DNA of 64,000 nt from Alteromonas naphthalenivorans. GTDB taxonomy: Bacteria; Pseudomonadota; Gammaproteobacteria; Enterobacterales; Alteromonadaceae. The number at the start of each line of letters is the position of its first letter. Position 1 is the stretch's first letter. Under the pieces are notes generated by a model. That model ran no database searches. It had not been told where the DNA came from and saw nothing but the letters and a program-made list of their open reading frames with translations. The DNA is taken from NCBI RefSeq assembly GCF_000213655.1, contig NC_015554.1, positions 3,534,001 to 3,598,000 on the forward strand, read 5' to 3'. The translations under genes were made by a program, and so were the position numbers. Positions 6,519 through 13,207 of this stretch are shown here, piece after piece.

Positions 6519-6890
6519 ATGAAGGAAAAACTATATCCGGTTGTCGTATTGCTATTGATTGGAGCTTTGCTGGTTTTCGCTTTCTTTAATAACGGTCGCA
6601 GCTATTTTATTCTTGAACTTCACGGCATGGATGATTTAGAGATTAGCAATATCATTGTGGAGGGCCCTGACTTTACTACTGGCTTTTACATGACTGCACA
6701 AGTTAAAAAAGAAATGAGTGTATTCAAAATTAATGTGGATAGTCCGATCAATGAAGGGACCGCTACAATTACCATAAATATAGAAAACAGTTCCCCTCTC
6801 GTCTTATCGAACATGCCATTTAAAAATGGCAAAACAATCTATATCAGCCTAAGTGGTGGCAACTTAAACTATGTTAAAGCACACTGGTAA
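6519..6890 (+). CDS. Cassette 14: membrane-anchored hypothetical protein
   Basis: 123 residues. The ATG is only three bases past the attC13 core GTTAGGT, so the core AGG at five-base spacing is the best available ribosome-binding site. One hydrophobic N-terminal helix (residues about 6-23) precedes a likely periplasmic beta-rich domain with several acidic strands. There are no cysteines and no lipobox. The family is not recognised and an envelope location is inferred only from the helix. Confidence 0.85.
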   Translation: MKEKLYPVVVLLLIGALLVFAFFNNGRSYFILELHGMDDLEISNIIVEGPDFTTGFYMTAQVKKEMSVFKINVDSPINEGTATITINIENSSPLVLSNMPFKNGKTIYISLSGGNLNYVKAHW

Positions 6891-6901
6891 TTTTAAAACG
6901 C

Positions 6902-6992
6902 ACCTAACAAACAAATGTTGGGGACACAAACACGCGGGCTCTGCTTCGCAGTATAGCCCACGCGTTTGTGCCACCAAATTAGGGCGTTAGGT
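6902..6992 (+). repeat. attC14 recombination site, short form
   Basis: R'' ACCTAAC (6902-6908), core GTTAGGT (6986-6992), 91 bp. The inner stem pairs GGGACACAAACACGCGGGCT with AGCCCACGCGTTTGTGCC around a CTGCTTCGCAG hairpin. It is shorter than its neighbours. Confidence 0.9.
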
Positions 6993-6999
6993 GTCAGGG

Positions 7000-7356
7000 A
7001 TGAAAACGATATTACTGTCATTTATTGTCATTGTGTTAGCTGGGTGTACATCAGTCGCCAAACCTACTATCCATCTGCATTCCAACGGAATTAACGAAGC
7101 AAAGCTAACCAGCCTAAGAACCAAGTTAGAAAAAAGTGGGTATACAGTAATCAATAGCAATCAAGACTTTTCTCATTTCTTGTTTACGCCGCTCATAGTT
7201 GTTCCAAAAAACTCTAAACTCAATACACCAGAGCTTCGACAACAAATAACCGACACTTTAGGCTCTATACCAATTGTAAAACGTGGTAACTTTAAAAATC
7301 ATAAGTATTCGGTCGGCCATATTGGTGTGTATCTTCGAGCAAACAATGCCACCTAA
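7000..7356 (+). CDS. Cassette 15: small predicted lipoprotein
   Basis: 118 residues from the ATG at 7000. The N terminus is a lipoprotein signal peptide with lipobox LAGC (cysteine at residue 16 from this ATG). The mature part is short and basic, with a helix containing LTSLRTKLEKSGYTV and no recognised domain. AGGTG of the attC14 core (6989-6993) lies at workable distance as ribosome-binding site; a GTG at 6991 is inside the core and unlikely. The stop overlaps attC15 R''. Confidence 0.85.
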   Translation: MKTILLSFIVIVLAGCTSVAKPTIHLHSNGINEAKLTSLRTKLEKSGYTVINSNQDFSHFLFTPLIVVPKNSKLNTPELRQQITDTLGSIPIVKRGNFKNHKYSVGHIGVYLRANNAT

Positions 7357-7460
7357 CAAAAAAATTAAGTCACTCACTTCGTTCGCTGGGACGCATACAT
7401 GCGGGGCGGCTTCGCCATTATGCCCCACATGCCTGCGCCCCTTATTTAAAAGCGTTAGCT
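7351..7460 (+). repeat. attC15 recombination site
   Basis: R'' ACCTAAC (7351-7357), core GTTAGCT (7454-7460), 110 bp. The stop codon of the reverse antitoxin gene (7455-7457) is part of the core. Confidence 0.95.
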
Positions 7461-7676
7461 GCCAAAATGTGAATCAAGCTTATCTAGAAGTTCCAAACCT
7501 TTATTTTTGTCTCCAGTAGCAGCAATCGCCTTAAATCTTACCTCAGTATCAAATTCAGCTATCGCTTGCGTAGACAATTCTTCTATCAATTTGTTTAAGC
7601 TCAACTTTTTATGCGCTGCCAAAGCCTTCAATCGATTATGCTTATCGTCTGGTAAACGTACAGTTAAAGTGGACAT
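7455..7676 (-). CDS. Cassette 16: ribbon-helix-helix antitoxin
   Basis: 73 residues with the short N-terminal RHH pattern STLTVRLPDDKHNRLKALA then an amphipathic helix LSLNKLIEELSTQAIAEF, as in CopG/HicB-type DNA-binding antitoxins. The C-terminal part is charged and would wrap the toxin. Its ATG follows the toxin stop by one base (TAA-T-ATG on the minus strand), so the two genes are co-translated with the toxin first. The protein would neutralise the PIN toxin and repress the operon. The stop codon is supplied by the attC15 core. Confidence 0.88.
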   Translation of the reverse strand: MSTLTVRLPDDKHNRLKALAAHKKLSLNKLIEELSTQAIAEFDTEVRFKAIAATGDKNKGLELLDKLDSHFGS

Positions 7677-7677
7677 A

Positions 7678-8100
7678 TTAAACTCCTCTCAAATAATCTT
7701 CAGGCGCTAACACTTTCAAACCATCAAATTGTAATTCCGCATTTCTCAGGTCTTTTAGGTTATTCGTAATAATGCTCTCGGCATTTCCTGCCACTGCAAG
7801 CTCTATAAGAAAGTTATCGCCTTCATCTTTTAAATTTGGCCGCCACAAATAATGTATCTGCACCCATTCGCAAACACTAAAAAATGCTGCTAGCAACTCG
7901 CTCACTTCGTCCTCAGTAAGCGGGCACAATTCTTTAATTTTGTCTCGCTTGCTTACTGCTTCGTACTCCAAGAATAAGGTCGTGCTAATCAGCGGCTTTA
8001 AATCCCCCAACAAGCATTGCCTTATCACTTCTCGGGCTGGCCCTGTTTTGCCAATCAGGGCGCTAATAAGTACACTGGTGTCAATAACTACTTTATTCAT
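7678..8100 (-). CDS. Cassette 16: PIN-domain ribonuclease toxin
   Basis: 140 residues of the PIN_3/COG1569 type ('putative toxin-antitoxin system toxin component, PIN family'). The acidic pattern is visible: VVIDTSVLISAL (Asp 7), FLEYE (about residue 45), a DEGDNFLIELA segment (about 93-103) and an ITNNLKDL stretch. By family it would be a Mg-dependent RNase blocking translation when free. The pair lies opposite to cassette direction with its own promoter at the cassette 3' side, the common arrangement for TA cassettes in large chromosomal integrons, where they are thought to stabilise arrays. Confidence 0.9.
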   Translation of the reverse strand: MNKVVIDTSVLISALIGKTGPAREVIRQCLLGDLKPLISTTLFLEYEAVSKRDKIKELCPLTEDEVSELLAAFFSVCEWVQIHYLWRPNLKDEGDNFLIELAVAGNAESIITNNLKDLRNAELQFDGLKVLAPEDYLRGV

Positions 8101-8148
8101 GGTTTACATGCTAGCGTATATGCTATCATTTTTCAATTTGACAATGGC
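8101..8148 (-). promoter_or_regulatory. Promoter/operator of the toxin-antitoxin cassette
   Basis: Read on the minus strand, TTGTCA and TATACG are 18 bp apart, upstream of the toxin ATG. The + strand has direct repeats ATGCTA at 8108-8113 and 8120-8125, 12 bp apart, overlapping a GCTAGC palindrome: a plausible RHH antitoxin operator over the -10 region. Inference from pattern only. Confidence 0.5.
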
Positions 8149-8155
8149 AGCTAAC
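8149..8155 (+). repeat. attC16 left fragment (R'')
   Basis: AGCTAAC, the R'' half-site closing the toxin-antitoxin cassette. The rest of an attC resumes at 9731, after an IS110-family element. Confidence 0.8.
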
Positions 8156-8160
8156 ACATA

Positions 8161-8169
8161 TGAGCCTCC
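8161..8169 (+). repeat. Element A sub-terminal inverted repeat, left
   Basis: TGAGCCTCC, five bases from the attC junction; complement of 9713-9721. Confidence 0.8.
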
Positions 8170-8602
8170 GGGCTGTCAATGAAAAAAGATAGCCCTTTGA
8201 CCACTATTTCAAGATCAATACCGTTGCCTTTTTAGAACTCGTTTACTTCGTCTGTCATGGCTGATGTTAGGCAAATTGCCTACGTCAAACACATATAGAG
8301 GCTCTTGTTGTTGCGCTTTTCAATTCCTTTTGACTGGCAACGGCACTAGACATTCATCGGTTAACCTTCCTCTGTCCTATTCAAATCTAAGTGGCTGTAT
8401 CGACCAGTTAGTATCAGGTTCAGTGAAGGTGTAAGCAAATTCGTAAAAAGGTAGAGATGCGCAACGGGGACACGTCTAATCAAACCAACAGGTTTTGGCA
8501 TTTCGGTATATTTATCGATGCTGCTTTGGCAGACTATTGCGCGATAAATGAGATACTCACCATTAAACCAGTTAGACTTTTAAGCTCATGCCACCGTGCG
8601 AC
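8170..8602 (-). ncRNA. Candidate bridge/seek RNA region of element A
   Basis: About 430 bp with no gene between the transposase stop and the element end. IS1111-group elements are known to encode their guide RNA on this side. Two segments resemble halves of the attC R'' side read on the minus strand: GCGCTTT (8313-8319) and TGTTAGGC (8265-8272). Both are short and could be chance. A GGGCT...AGCCC hairpin lies at 8170-8194. A forward frame at 8457-8660 has no ribosome-binding site and is not considered a gene. Confidence 0.4.
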
Positions 8603-9652
8603 TTACCCGTTTAAAAAGCGTTCTTCATCGAATACCTGCTGGTTCTTCAACATAAAGTAAGTACATCGCCCGATTTTATGGGCTAGTGCAGATAAAGCCT
8701 TCGCCTTGCTCATTCTCTTTTGCAGCTTGGCTAGATATCGTTTGGCGTTGTCATTACCCTTGAGGTATAACACCGCTGCTTCACTAAATGCCCATTTTAA
8801 ATGTGCATTGCCAATCTTATTCCCCTGCGTACCATGTGTTTTACCGGCCGATTCTGCTTTGCATTTTACTAACCGTGAATACGAAGCAAACTTCTGAACT
8901 GTTGGAAACCGCTCAATATCGCCAACTTCATACAAAATGGTAAGGGCTAGAATTTTCCCGATACCTGGAAACGACTTAAGAATATGTAAATCTGTTGCAC
9001 AGTGTGTTTGTGCCTGAGTCTTTACATAATGTTCAATTTTGTAGAGCTCACTCACCATTGTTTCGATTATATTTAGATTTAAATCCATGCTCTTTTGCAC
9101 AGCTTCGTCTGGAAAAAAGTGACGCATCTTTTCTCTATCAGGTGAGTTTCTTAAATCTAACCGAGTTTCTAGTGCGGGTAAGTTGTATTGACTGACTGTG
9201 CTGGCAACATGCGCTTTCAGTTGAGCACTCATTCTCATTATGTGGGTGCGACGGCGAAGCGCATCTCGAATAGAGCGATGCTCCTTTGAATAAGCATGCG
9301 CGAGTGGGAAGTTCCCACCGCGCATTAGCTTCGCTATTTTTAGTGCGTCAATTTTGTCGTTCTTCGTTTTACCGGCATGAATGGCCTTCATATAAAGCGC
9401 ATGGCCAAGAATGAAATCAATATTATGCTCTTCACAAAAGTCGGATACCCAATACCAGCAGTGCATACATTCAACACCAACAACAATATTGCCCAGATAT
9501 GGCTTTAAAAGCGCTAACAGTTTGTCGGGTGAATCATCGATTTTTTCGTGAACGAGAATGTTGTTTTCATTATCAATAATGCAGACATAAAGCAGTCTGG
9601 TGTGAAGATCGATTCCACAATAGTACGGATGTGTATTAGTATAAAAGTTCAT
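8603..9652 (-). CDS. IS110-family transposase, element A
   Basis: 349 residues. The N-terminal DEDD RuvC-like domain shows CGIDLHTRLLYVC (first Asp about residue 14), a GVEC motif with the Glu, and KNDKIDALKIAKL supplying the last acidic residues. The C-terminal Transposase_20 domain carries LKSFPGIGKILALTIL and a small-residue region with the conserved Ser typical of this family. GGGAG eight bases before the ATG supports the start. It would act with a guide RNA to catalyse excision and insertion through a circular intermediate. No frameshift is seen, so it may be active. Confidence 0.93.
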   Translation of the reverse strand: MNFYTNTHPYYCGIDLHTRLLYVCIIDNENNILVHEKIDDSPDKLLALLKPYLGNIVVGVECMHCWYWVSDFCEEHNIDFILGHALYMKAIHAGKTKNDKIDALKIAKLMRGGNFPLAHAYSKEHRSIRDALRRRTHIMRMSAQLKAHVASTVSQYNLPALETRLDLRNSPDREKMRHFFPDEAVQKSMDLNLNIIETMVSELYKIEHYVKTQAQTHCATDLHILKSFPGIGKILALTILYEVGDIERFPTVQKFASYSRLVKCKAESAGKTHGTQGNKIGNAHLKWAFSEAAVLYLKGNDNAKRYLAKLQKRMSKAKALSALAHKIGRCTYFMLKNQQVFDEERFLNG

Positions 9653-9712
9653 TGAGTTTTCTCCCTTGGTTTGGTCGCCTATTAGGATAAACTCAGTTTA
9701 TGCTGATAGGGA

Positions 9713-9721
9713 GGAGGCTCA
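9713..9721 (+). repeat. Element A sub-terminal inverted repeat, right
   Basis: GGAGGCTCA, complement of 8161-8169, nine bases from the resumed attC sequence. Confidence 0.8.
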
Positions 9722-9730
9722 ATGATTATC

Positions 9731-9827
9731 AAGGCGCTAAACTCGCTCACTGCGTTCGCTGGGACGCCTATACGCGGGGCGGCTTCGCCATTATGCCTCA
9801 CATGCCTGCGCCCCTTATTTAAAAGTT
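9731..9827 (+). repeat. attC16 body between two insertion sequences
   Basis: 97 bp starting AAGGCGCTAAACTCGC, containing the standard central block GGGGCGGCTTCGCC and ending TTTAAAAGTT. With AGCTAAC (8149-8155) in front and ATGT (11408-11411) behind it makes a 108-bp attC, the commonest length in this array. The L'' and L' arms pair less well than in intact sites, so the two halves could come from different sites joined by deletion. Confidence 0.85.
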
Positions 9828-9831
9828 GGTA

Positions 9832-9840
9832 TGACTCCCT
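9832..9840 (+). repeat. Element B sub-terminal inverted repeat, left
   Basis: TGACTCCCT, four bases inside the core junction; complement of 11391-11399. Confidence 0.85.
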
Positions 9841-10143
9841 TTGTCAACCCTGAACGAGTGCTTCCCTGACATTCTTTCAGTCCATAATTAGCTTTATTTT
9901 TCGCTCATAATAAATGAACTAACGCACCGGATGAGGCAGTAATGTCGTCGGTTAGTATGCTGGTATTCGTAGGTTACTCATTCGTTGAATGAGCAGAGCT
10001 GACCTTACATGTTCCGCCGTAGCACCTTCTCATCAGTCTATGCTCGTGGGTCAATCACGGTTAAGTGATTGCCATCATAACTTTTTCGTAGGTTGTGCCA
10101 CATCCCGCGGCCTGATCCGAATGCGTTAGCTCAAACTCGTTTG
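9841..10143 (-). ncRNA. Candidate bridge/seek RNA region of element B
   Basis: About 300 bp without a gene downstream of the transposase, with several stem-loops: CTCATTCG-TTGAATGAG near 10000 and CAATCAC-N6-GTGATTG (10052-10071). Next to the second stem, CATAACTTTT (10076-10085) matches the complement of the attC 3' end AAAAGTTATG across the exact element B insertion point. As RNA from the minus strand it would read AAAAGUUAUG and could pair with one target strand. This is what the guide of an RNA-programmed IS1111-group element should look like, but it is inference. Confidence 0.55.
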
Positions 10144-11298
10144 TCATGCAGGTACTCTACTTAACCGTAATTTTGGATTAACCGGTGTGAGTACCACTTC
10201 CTTTGCAATAGCCCAGATGTATGCCGCCATTTCCCTGGCTATCGCGGTAATGATCAAGTTGTAGTGCTTACCTTTTTTACTCATGCGCTGATAGCGTTTG
10301 CACAGACGCAGCTGGGCTTTCCAGGCGATATCAACAATGTCTTTGGGTAAGCCTTCTTGCCTTAACTGTAATTCGGTAGAGACATTTGCTGGATACCGAT
10401 AGCTATGCGCACCTTCAATCAGTAAACGCCTTGCTCTGCCGTTGCCGGCTTTGGTAATGGCTCCTAAGTGTCGCTTTCCACCTGATGATTGTTCACTGGG
10501 AACTAAGCCCAGATAAGCCATGAGCTTTCTTGGGTGGTCGAAGCGATGTAGATCACCGAGTTCCGCCACAACACCAACGGCGACTAATAATCGAACACCG
10601 CGCATCGCTTGAATGGCTTTCACTACTGGATAATAACGCCATTGGTGAACGTGGTGAGTTAATTCATTATCTAGCCTTTCCAGTCGACGGATACGCTCTT
10701 CTATGGTTTGCAATTGTTCCTGCAAAACTATTTGCTGCGCCGGATGAGGCAATATCAATTCTGTAAGCCAGCGAAGGTGCTTCTTCGACCAGTTAGCAGT
10801 GCCTTCATAGCGTATGTTGTTGCGAAGCAGTAACGCTTTAAGCTGGTACTTGGCTTCTTTTAAATCTTTCATTGCCGCTTCACGAGCACGGGATAAATCC
10901 CGAACGGCTTCGTCCTCAGGCTCGGGCACATATATGGGCGTGAGATCTTCAGACTTTAGTGACCTAACGAGTTTAAGCGCATCTCGGCGGTCAGTCTTAA
11001 TTCGTTCTCCAGGCTTTTTGGGAATAAGAGACGGAGCCACGACATAGCAACAATGCCCTAAACTTGTTATCAGCCGATAAATCCAGTAGCCACAAGGCCC
11101 AGCTTCATATACGACGTGAAGTGTTGCACCAGGATATTTAGATTCAAACTGCCGGAGCAGCTTTTTTACACTAGCTTTTGATGAAGGTATCCGTCCGTAG
11201 TGAACAGGGCTGGCACCACGTTGCTCCTCACAATAAGCTACTTCATGGAACTCTTTATGCGTATCCAACCCGATAAAAATCATGCTATGTTTGTTCAT
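10144..11298 (-). CDS. IS110-family transposase, element B
   Basis: 384 residues from the ATG at 11298, which has GGAGG five bases upstream; an upstream TTG at 11310 is less likely. The N-terminal DEDD domain shows FIGLDTHKEFHEV, VYEAGPCGYW and KTDRRDALKLVRSL. The C-terminal Transposase_20 domain shows AMRGVRLLVAVGVVAELGD and the LGLVPSEQSSGGKRHLGAITKAGN signature with its conserved Ser. Length and motifs are standard for IS110/IS1111 and the frame is intact. It shares little beyond family motifs with the element A enzyme. Confidence 0.95.
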   Translation of the reverse strand: MNKHSMIFIGLDTHKEFHEVAYCEEQRGASPVHYGRIPSSKASVKKLLRQFESKYPGATLHVVYEAGPCGYWIYRLITSLGHCCYVVAPSLIPKKPGERIKTDRRDALKLVRSLKSEDLTPIYVPEPEDEAVRDLSRAREAAMKDLKEAKYQLKALLLRNNIRYEGTANWSKKHLRWLTELILPHPAQQIVLQEQLQTIEERIRRLERLDNELTHHVHQWRYYPVVKAIQAMRGVRLLVAVGVVAELGDLHRFDHPRKLMAYLGLVPSEQSSGGKRHLGAITKAGNGRARRLLIEGAHSYRYPANVSTELQLRQEGLPKDIVDIAWKAQLRLCKRYQRMSKKGKHYNLIITAIAREMAAYIWAIAKEVVLTPVNPKLRLSRVPA

Positions 11299-11390
11299 GC
11301 TAGCCTCCAAATTGATTTAGTATTGAACAAACTAATTATGGCTCTGGCTGAAAAGTTAACCCACGAAAATGCGGGGGCTAGCACTTTTAC

Positions 11391-11399
11391 AGGGAGTCA
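11391..11399 (+). repeat. Element B sub-terminal inverted repeat, right
   Basis: AGGGAGTCA, complement of 9832-9840, eight bases before the restored core bases ATGT. Confidence 0.85.
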
Positions 11400-11407
11400 T
11401 TGTGTCT

Positions 11408-11411
11408 ATGT
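11408..11411 (+). repeat. attC16 right fragment (end of core)
   Basis: ATGT, which completes GTTATGT with the GTT at 9825-9827. No further attC follows, so this is the right end of the recognisable array. Confidence 0.6.
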
Positions 11412-11441
11412 AGTAAAGTAAATTTTAAGGAAGTAGAGAAT

Positions 11442-11672
11442 ATGCCTGAATGGGGAAAGACTGCGACGTGGTTAATGTTAGTTACTGCTATCGTAGTGTT
11501 TTTGGCTGCTGTATTTGTAGTTGGTTCAACGATTGGGAGGCTATTCATATTAGGGGCTATTGAACTATCCATTCCCCAAATCGGAATCATTTGTGCTGGG
11601 GTCACTTCTGTTTCTGTTTTTGTACGTTGCGTTAAAAAATTGGAAGGTCGGGTAAAGAACGTGGGTGTGTAA
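11442..11672 (+). CDS. Small two-TM hypothetical protein at array end
   Basis: 76 residues, ATG preceded by AAGGAAG (11427-11433). Two hydrophobic helices (residues about 8-28 and 41-60) with a short basic C terminus. It lies just after the last core site, so it is either a terminal cassette whose attC has been lost or the first chromosomal gene beyond the array. No attC is found after its stop. Family not recognised. A minus-strand frame over the same bases lacks a start signal. Confidence 0.75.
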   Translation: MPEWGKTATWLMLVTAIVVFLAAVFVVGSTIGRLFILGAIELSIPQIGIICAGVTSVSVFVRCVKKLEGRVKNVGV

Positions 11673-11825
11673 CATGCCACTTTATAAACAGCATGGATAT
11701 AAAATTCAGTGGGTTTAACACGGGTATTCTAAAACAGATTGTAAGTAAAGTACTGCTAATAAGGTTTTCAAAATGGGCAATGAAAGTCATAACATGCACC
11801 TGCATTCATACTCACTAAGGTAGTT

Positions 11826-12077
11826 ATGAGTATTGAAAAACCAACAATTTGGGGGAATGGTTCATACAAGCCTTCAGCTAAATGTCCTCAATGCGCATTG
11901 ATAATGCACCTCAAAAACCAATGCCCACACTGTCATTATTGGTTAACTGATTTTGAAAAGCGGAAGCAGCAATACTTTTGGAAACAACAAAAGAGAGCTT
12001 CAATTCTAAAAGGTATTGTACTATTTCCTGCATTGCTCTTATTGTTGTACGTGGTTTTTACGTTATTTCTATACTGA
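11826..12077 (+). CDS. Zinc-ribbon protein with C-terminal membrane helix
   Basis: 83 residues. CPQC (residues 19-22) and CPHC (33-36) form a likely single zinc ribbon at the N terminus, followed by a basic segment KRKQQYFWKQQKRAS and one C-terminal transmembrane helix (residues about 61-82). TAAGGTAGTT upstream gives a ribosome-binding site. Cytosolic face with tail anchor inferred. Function unknown. It is followed 35 bases later by another small membrane protein, possibly co-transcribed. Confidence 0.8.
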   Translation: MSIEKPTIWGNGSYKPSAKCPQCALIMHLKNQCPHCHYWLTDFEKRKQQYFWKQQKRASILKGIVLFPALLLLLYVVFTLFLY

Positions 12078-12112
12078 GATAGCTATTTTGTATATTCACG
12101 CAAGGATGTTCC

Positions 12113-12325
12113 ATGAATATTAGTGTAAATTTCATTTATATCGTTTTAATAGTTTTCTCCATCGCTCCAACCATCCTGTCTGTTTTTCTAGCTCGAAAAC
12201 AAAAGCGCTCAATGTGGATTGCGGGTCTGGTCACTTTTTTTCTTGGCCTGTTCACATGGATAGGTAGTTGGATTTATCTTGGTGTTATGAATCTCATGCC
12301 TCCCAAACATGCAGCTAGTGAGTAG
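12113..12325 (+). CDS. Small two-TM hypothetical membrane protein
   Basis: 70 residues, ATG after CAAGGATG (12101-12108). The layout is an N-terminal helix (about 6-24), a short basic loop ARKQKRSMWIAG, and a second helix (about 33-59), which resembles small superinfection-immunity-like or YqaE-like proteins but is not diagnostic. Likely inner membrane. The gene is close behind the zinc-ribbon gene on the same strand; no terminator is seen between them. Confidence 0.75.
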   Translation: MNISVNFIYIVLIVFSIAPTILSVFLARKQKRSMWIAGLVTFFLGLFTWIGSWIYLGVMNLMPPKHAASE

Positions 12326-12474
12326 CCGTATAGCATCGCGCTCAACGTTTTACATGACCACATGAGCAAACCATTTGAGCACACGTCAATACGCCTTACA
12401 CTTCGGCGTCTATCGGGCTAAAAAAGAGTGATAATTTTGCTTAGGTGAGTTATTGAAATATAGAAAGGATTAGA

Positions 12475-12963
12475 ATGGTTACCCTGAGAGACTTCAATCA
12501 AAACGATATTGATAGGTTAGTGCACATCTTAAATGATGAGGCGGTCACCAAGTTTCTTTCTACTAAAATCCCTAATCCTTATACAAAAGAGGATGCGGCT
12601 TGGTGGGTTAATGAGGGCAGTCAATCTGGCATCATTAAAGCCATTTCTTACGACGATGTTTTAGTTGGTTGCATTGGCGTTAATCGAGGGCAGTTTGAAT
12701 ACGAGCGTTCTGGTGAGGTTGGCTATTGGCTTGATAAGCGCTATTGGCGTAAGGGCATAACAGCCGAGGCTATTCGGCAAATATCTGACTTTGTATTTAC
12801 CCATACCAATATCGTGAGACTGTTTGGCGCTGTGTTTGCGGGTAACCACGCCTCTATGCAGTTGCTTTTGAAATCAGGCTTTAGCGAAGAAGCTATACTG
12901 AAAAAAGCCATTTATAAAAATGGAGGTTTTTACGACAAGCATGTTTTCGCGAAATTGAACTAG
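12475..12963 (+). CDS. GNAT-family N-acetyltransferase (RimJ/RimL-like)
   Basis: 162 residues, ATG after AAAGGAT (12463-12469). The acetyl-CoA site motif is visible as the GYWLDKRYWRKGITAEAIRQISDFVF stretch (about residues 81-106, interrupted here for length), with the VRLFGAVFAGNHASMQLLLKSGF signature near 120. These match ribosomal-protein or small-molecule acetyltransferases of the RimJ/RimL type. The substrate is unknown. It stands alone on the + strand with an intergenic region on either side. Confidence 0.9.
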   Translation: MVTLRDFNQNDIDRLVHILNDEAVTKFLSTKIPNPYTKEDAAWWVNEGSQSGIIKAISYDDVLVGCIGVNRGQFEYERSGEVGYWLDKRYWRKGITAEAIRQISDFVFTHTNIVRLFGAVFAGNHASMQLLLKSGFSEEAILKKAIYKNGGFYDKHVFAKLN

Positions 12964-13207
12964 ATTCATTACTGACTTTTTAACGCTATGTATAGTTAAA
13001 GAGCGCTTCTCAGGTAAAACCATAAAAGCTGTAGGGAAATAAAACACTTCTTTTAATACATCCCTAGCGAGCATATATCTCAGCCTTCGTTCAAGTAACA
13101 ATATGATAACAACATGGGCTAATCACACGTAGTGATGGTATAAATAGAAATATTGTCACTGCGAGCGCCGGTGTGCTCGCCAATAACTTAAAAATTAAGG
13201 TGCTATT

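Larger units (their letters stand above)
8156..9730 (-). mobile_element. IS110-family (IS1111-group-like) insertion sequence, element A, in attC16
   Basis: About 1,575 bp. It has one DEDD transposase gene on the minus strand, sub-terminal inverted repeats TGAGCCTCC (8161-8169) and GGAGGCTCA (9713-9721), about 450 bp of non-coding DNA downstream of the transposase and only about 80 bp upstream. No target duplication is visible. It sits directly after the AGCTAAC of an attC. Sub-terminal repeats, a long 3' non-coding end and attC targeting fit the described IS1111-attC group. Ends are placed to within one or two bases. Confidence 0.85.
9828..11407 (-). mobile_element. IS110-family (IS1111-group-like) insertion sequence, element B, in attC16 core
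   Basis: About 1,580 bp. Sub-terminal inverted repeats TGACTCCCT (9832-9840) and AGGGAGTCA (11391-11399), transposase on the minus strand and about 300 bp of non-coding DNA on its 3' side. It is unrelated in detail to element A. It interrupts the core as GTT / ATGT, with no duplication, and removing it restores GTTATGT, the core found at attC6, 7, 11 and 12. Two elements of this type in one attC is notable. Confidence 0.85.

Noticed and set aside
681..7460. Regularly spaced repeats of about 108 bp that could be taken for a CRISPR array
   Set aside because: The repeats are inverted-arm hairpins ending in GTTRRRY cores, the spacers are genes of variable length, and no cas gene is present. They are attC sites.
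2596..7519. Several open frames ending in the same GAASPLCPTCLRPL-like peptide (for example 2596-2904, 4807-5145, 5784-5975, 7283-7519, and 927-1166)
   Set aside because: The shared peptide is the translation of the conserved attC central block; the frames lack ribosome-binding sites and overlap real cassette genes.
8457..8660. 67-codon + strand frame in element A
   Set aside because: It overlaps the transposase 3' end, has no ribosome-binding site, and lies in the expected guide-RNA region.
1..11411. Integron integrase gene or attI site
   Set aside because: No tyrosine-recombinase frame exists in the window; the array direction places it to the left of position 1.
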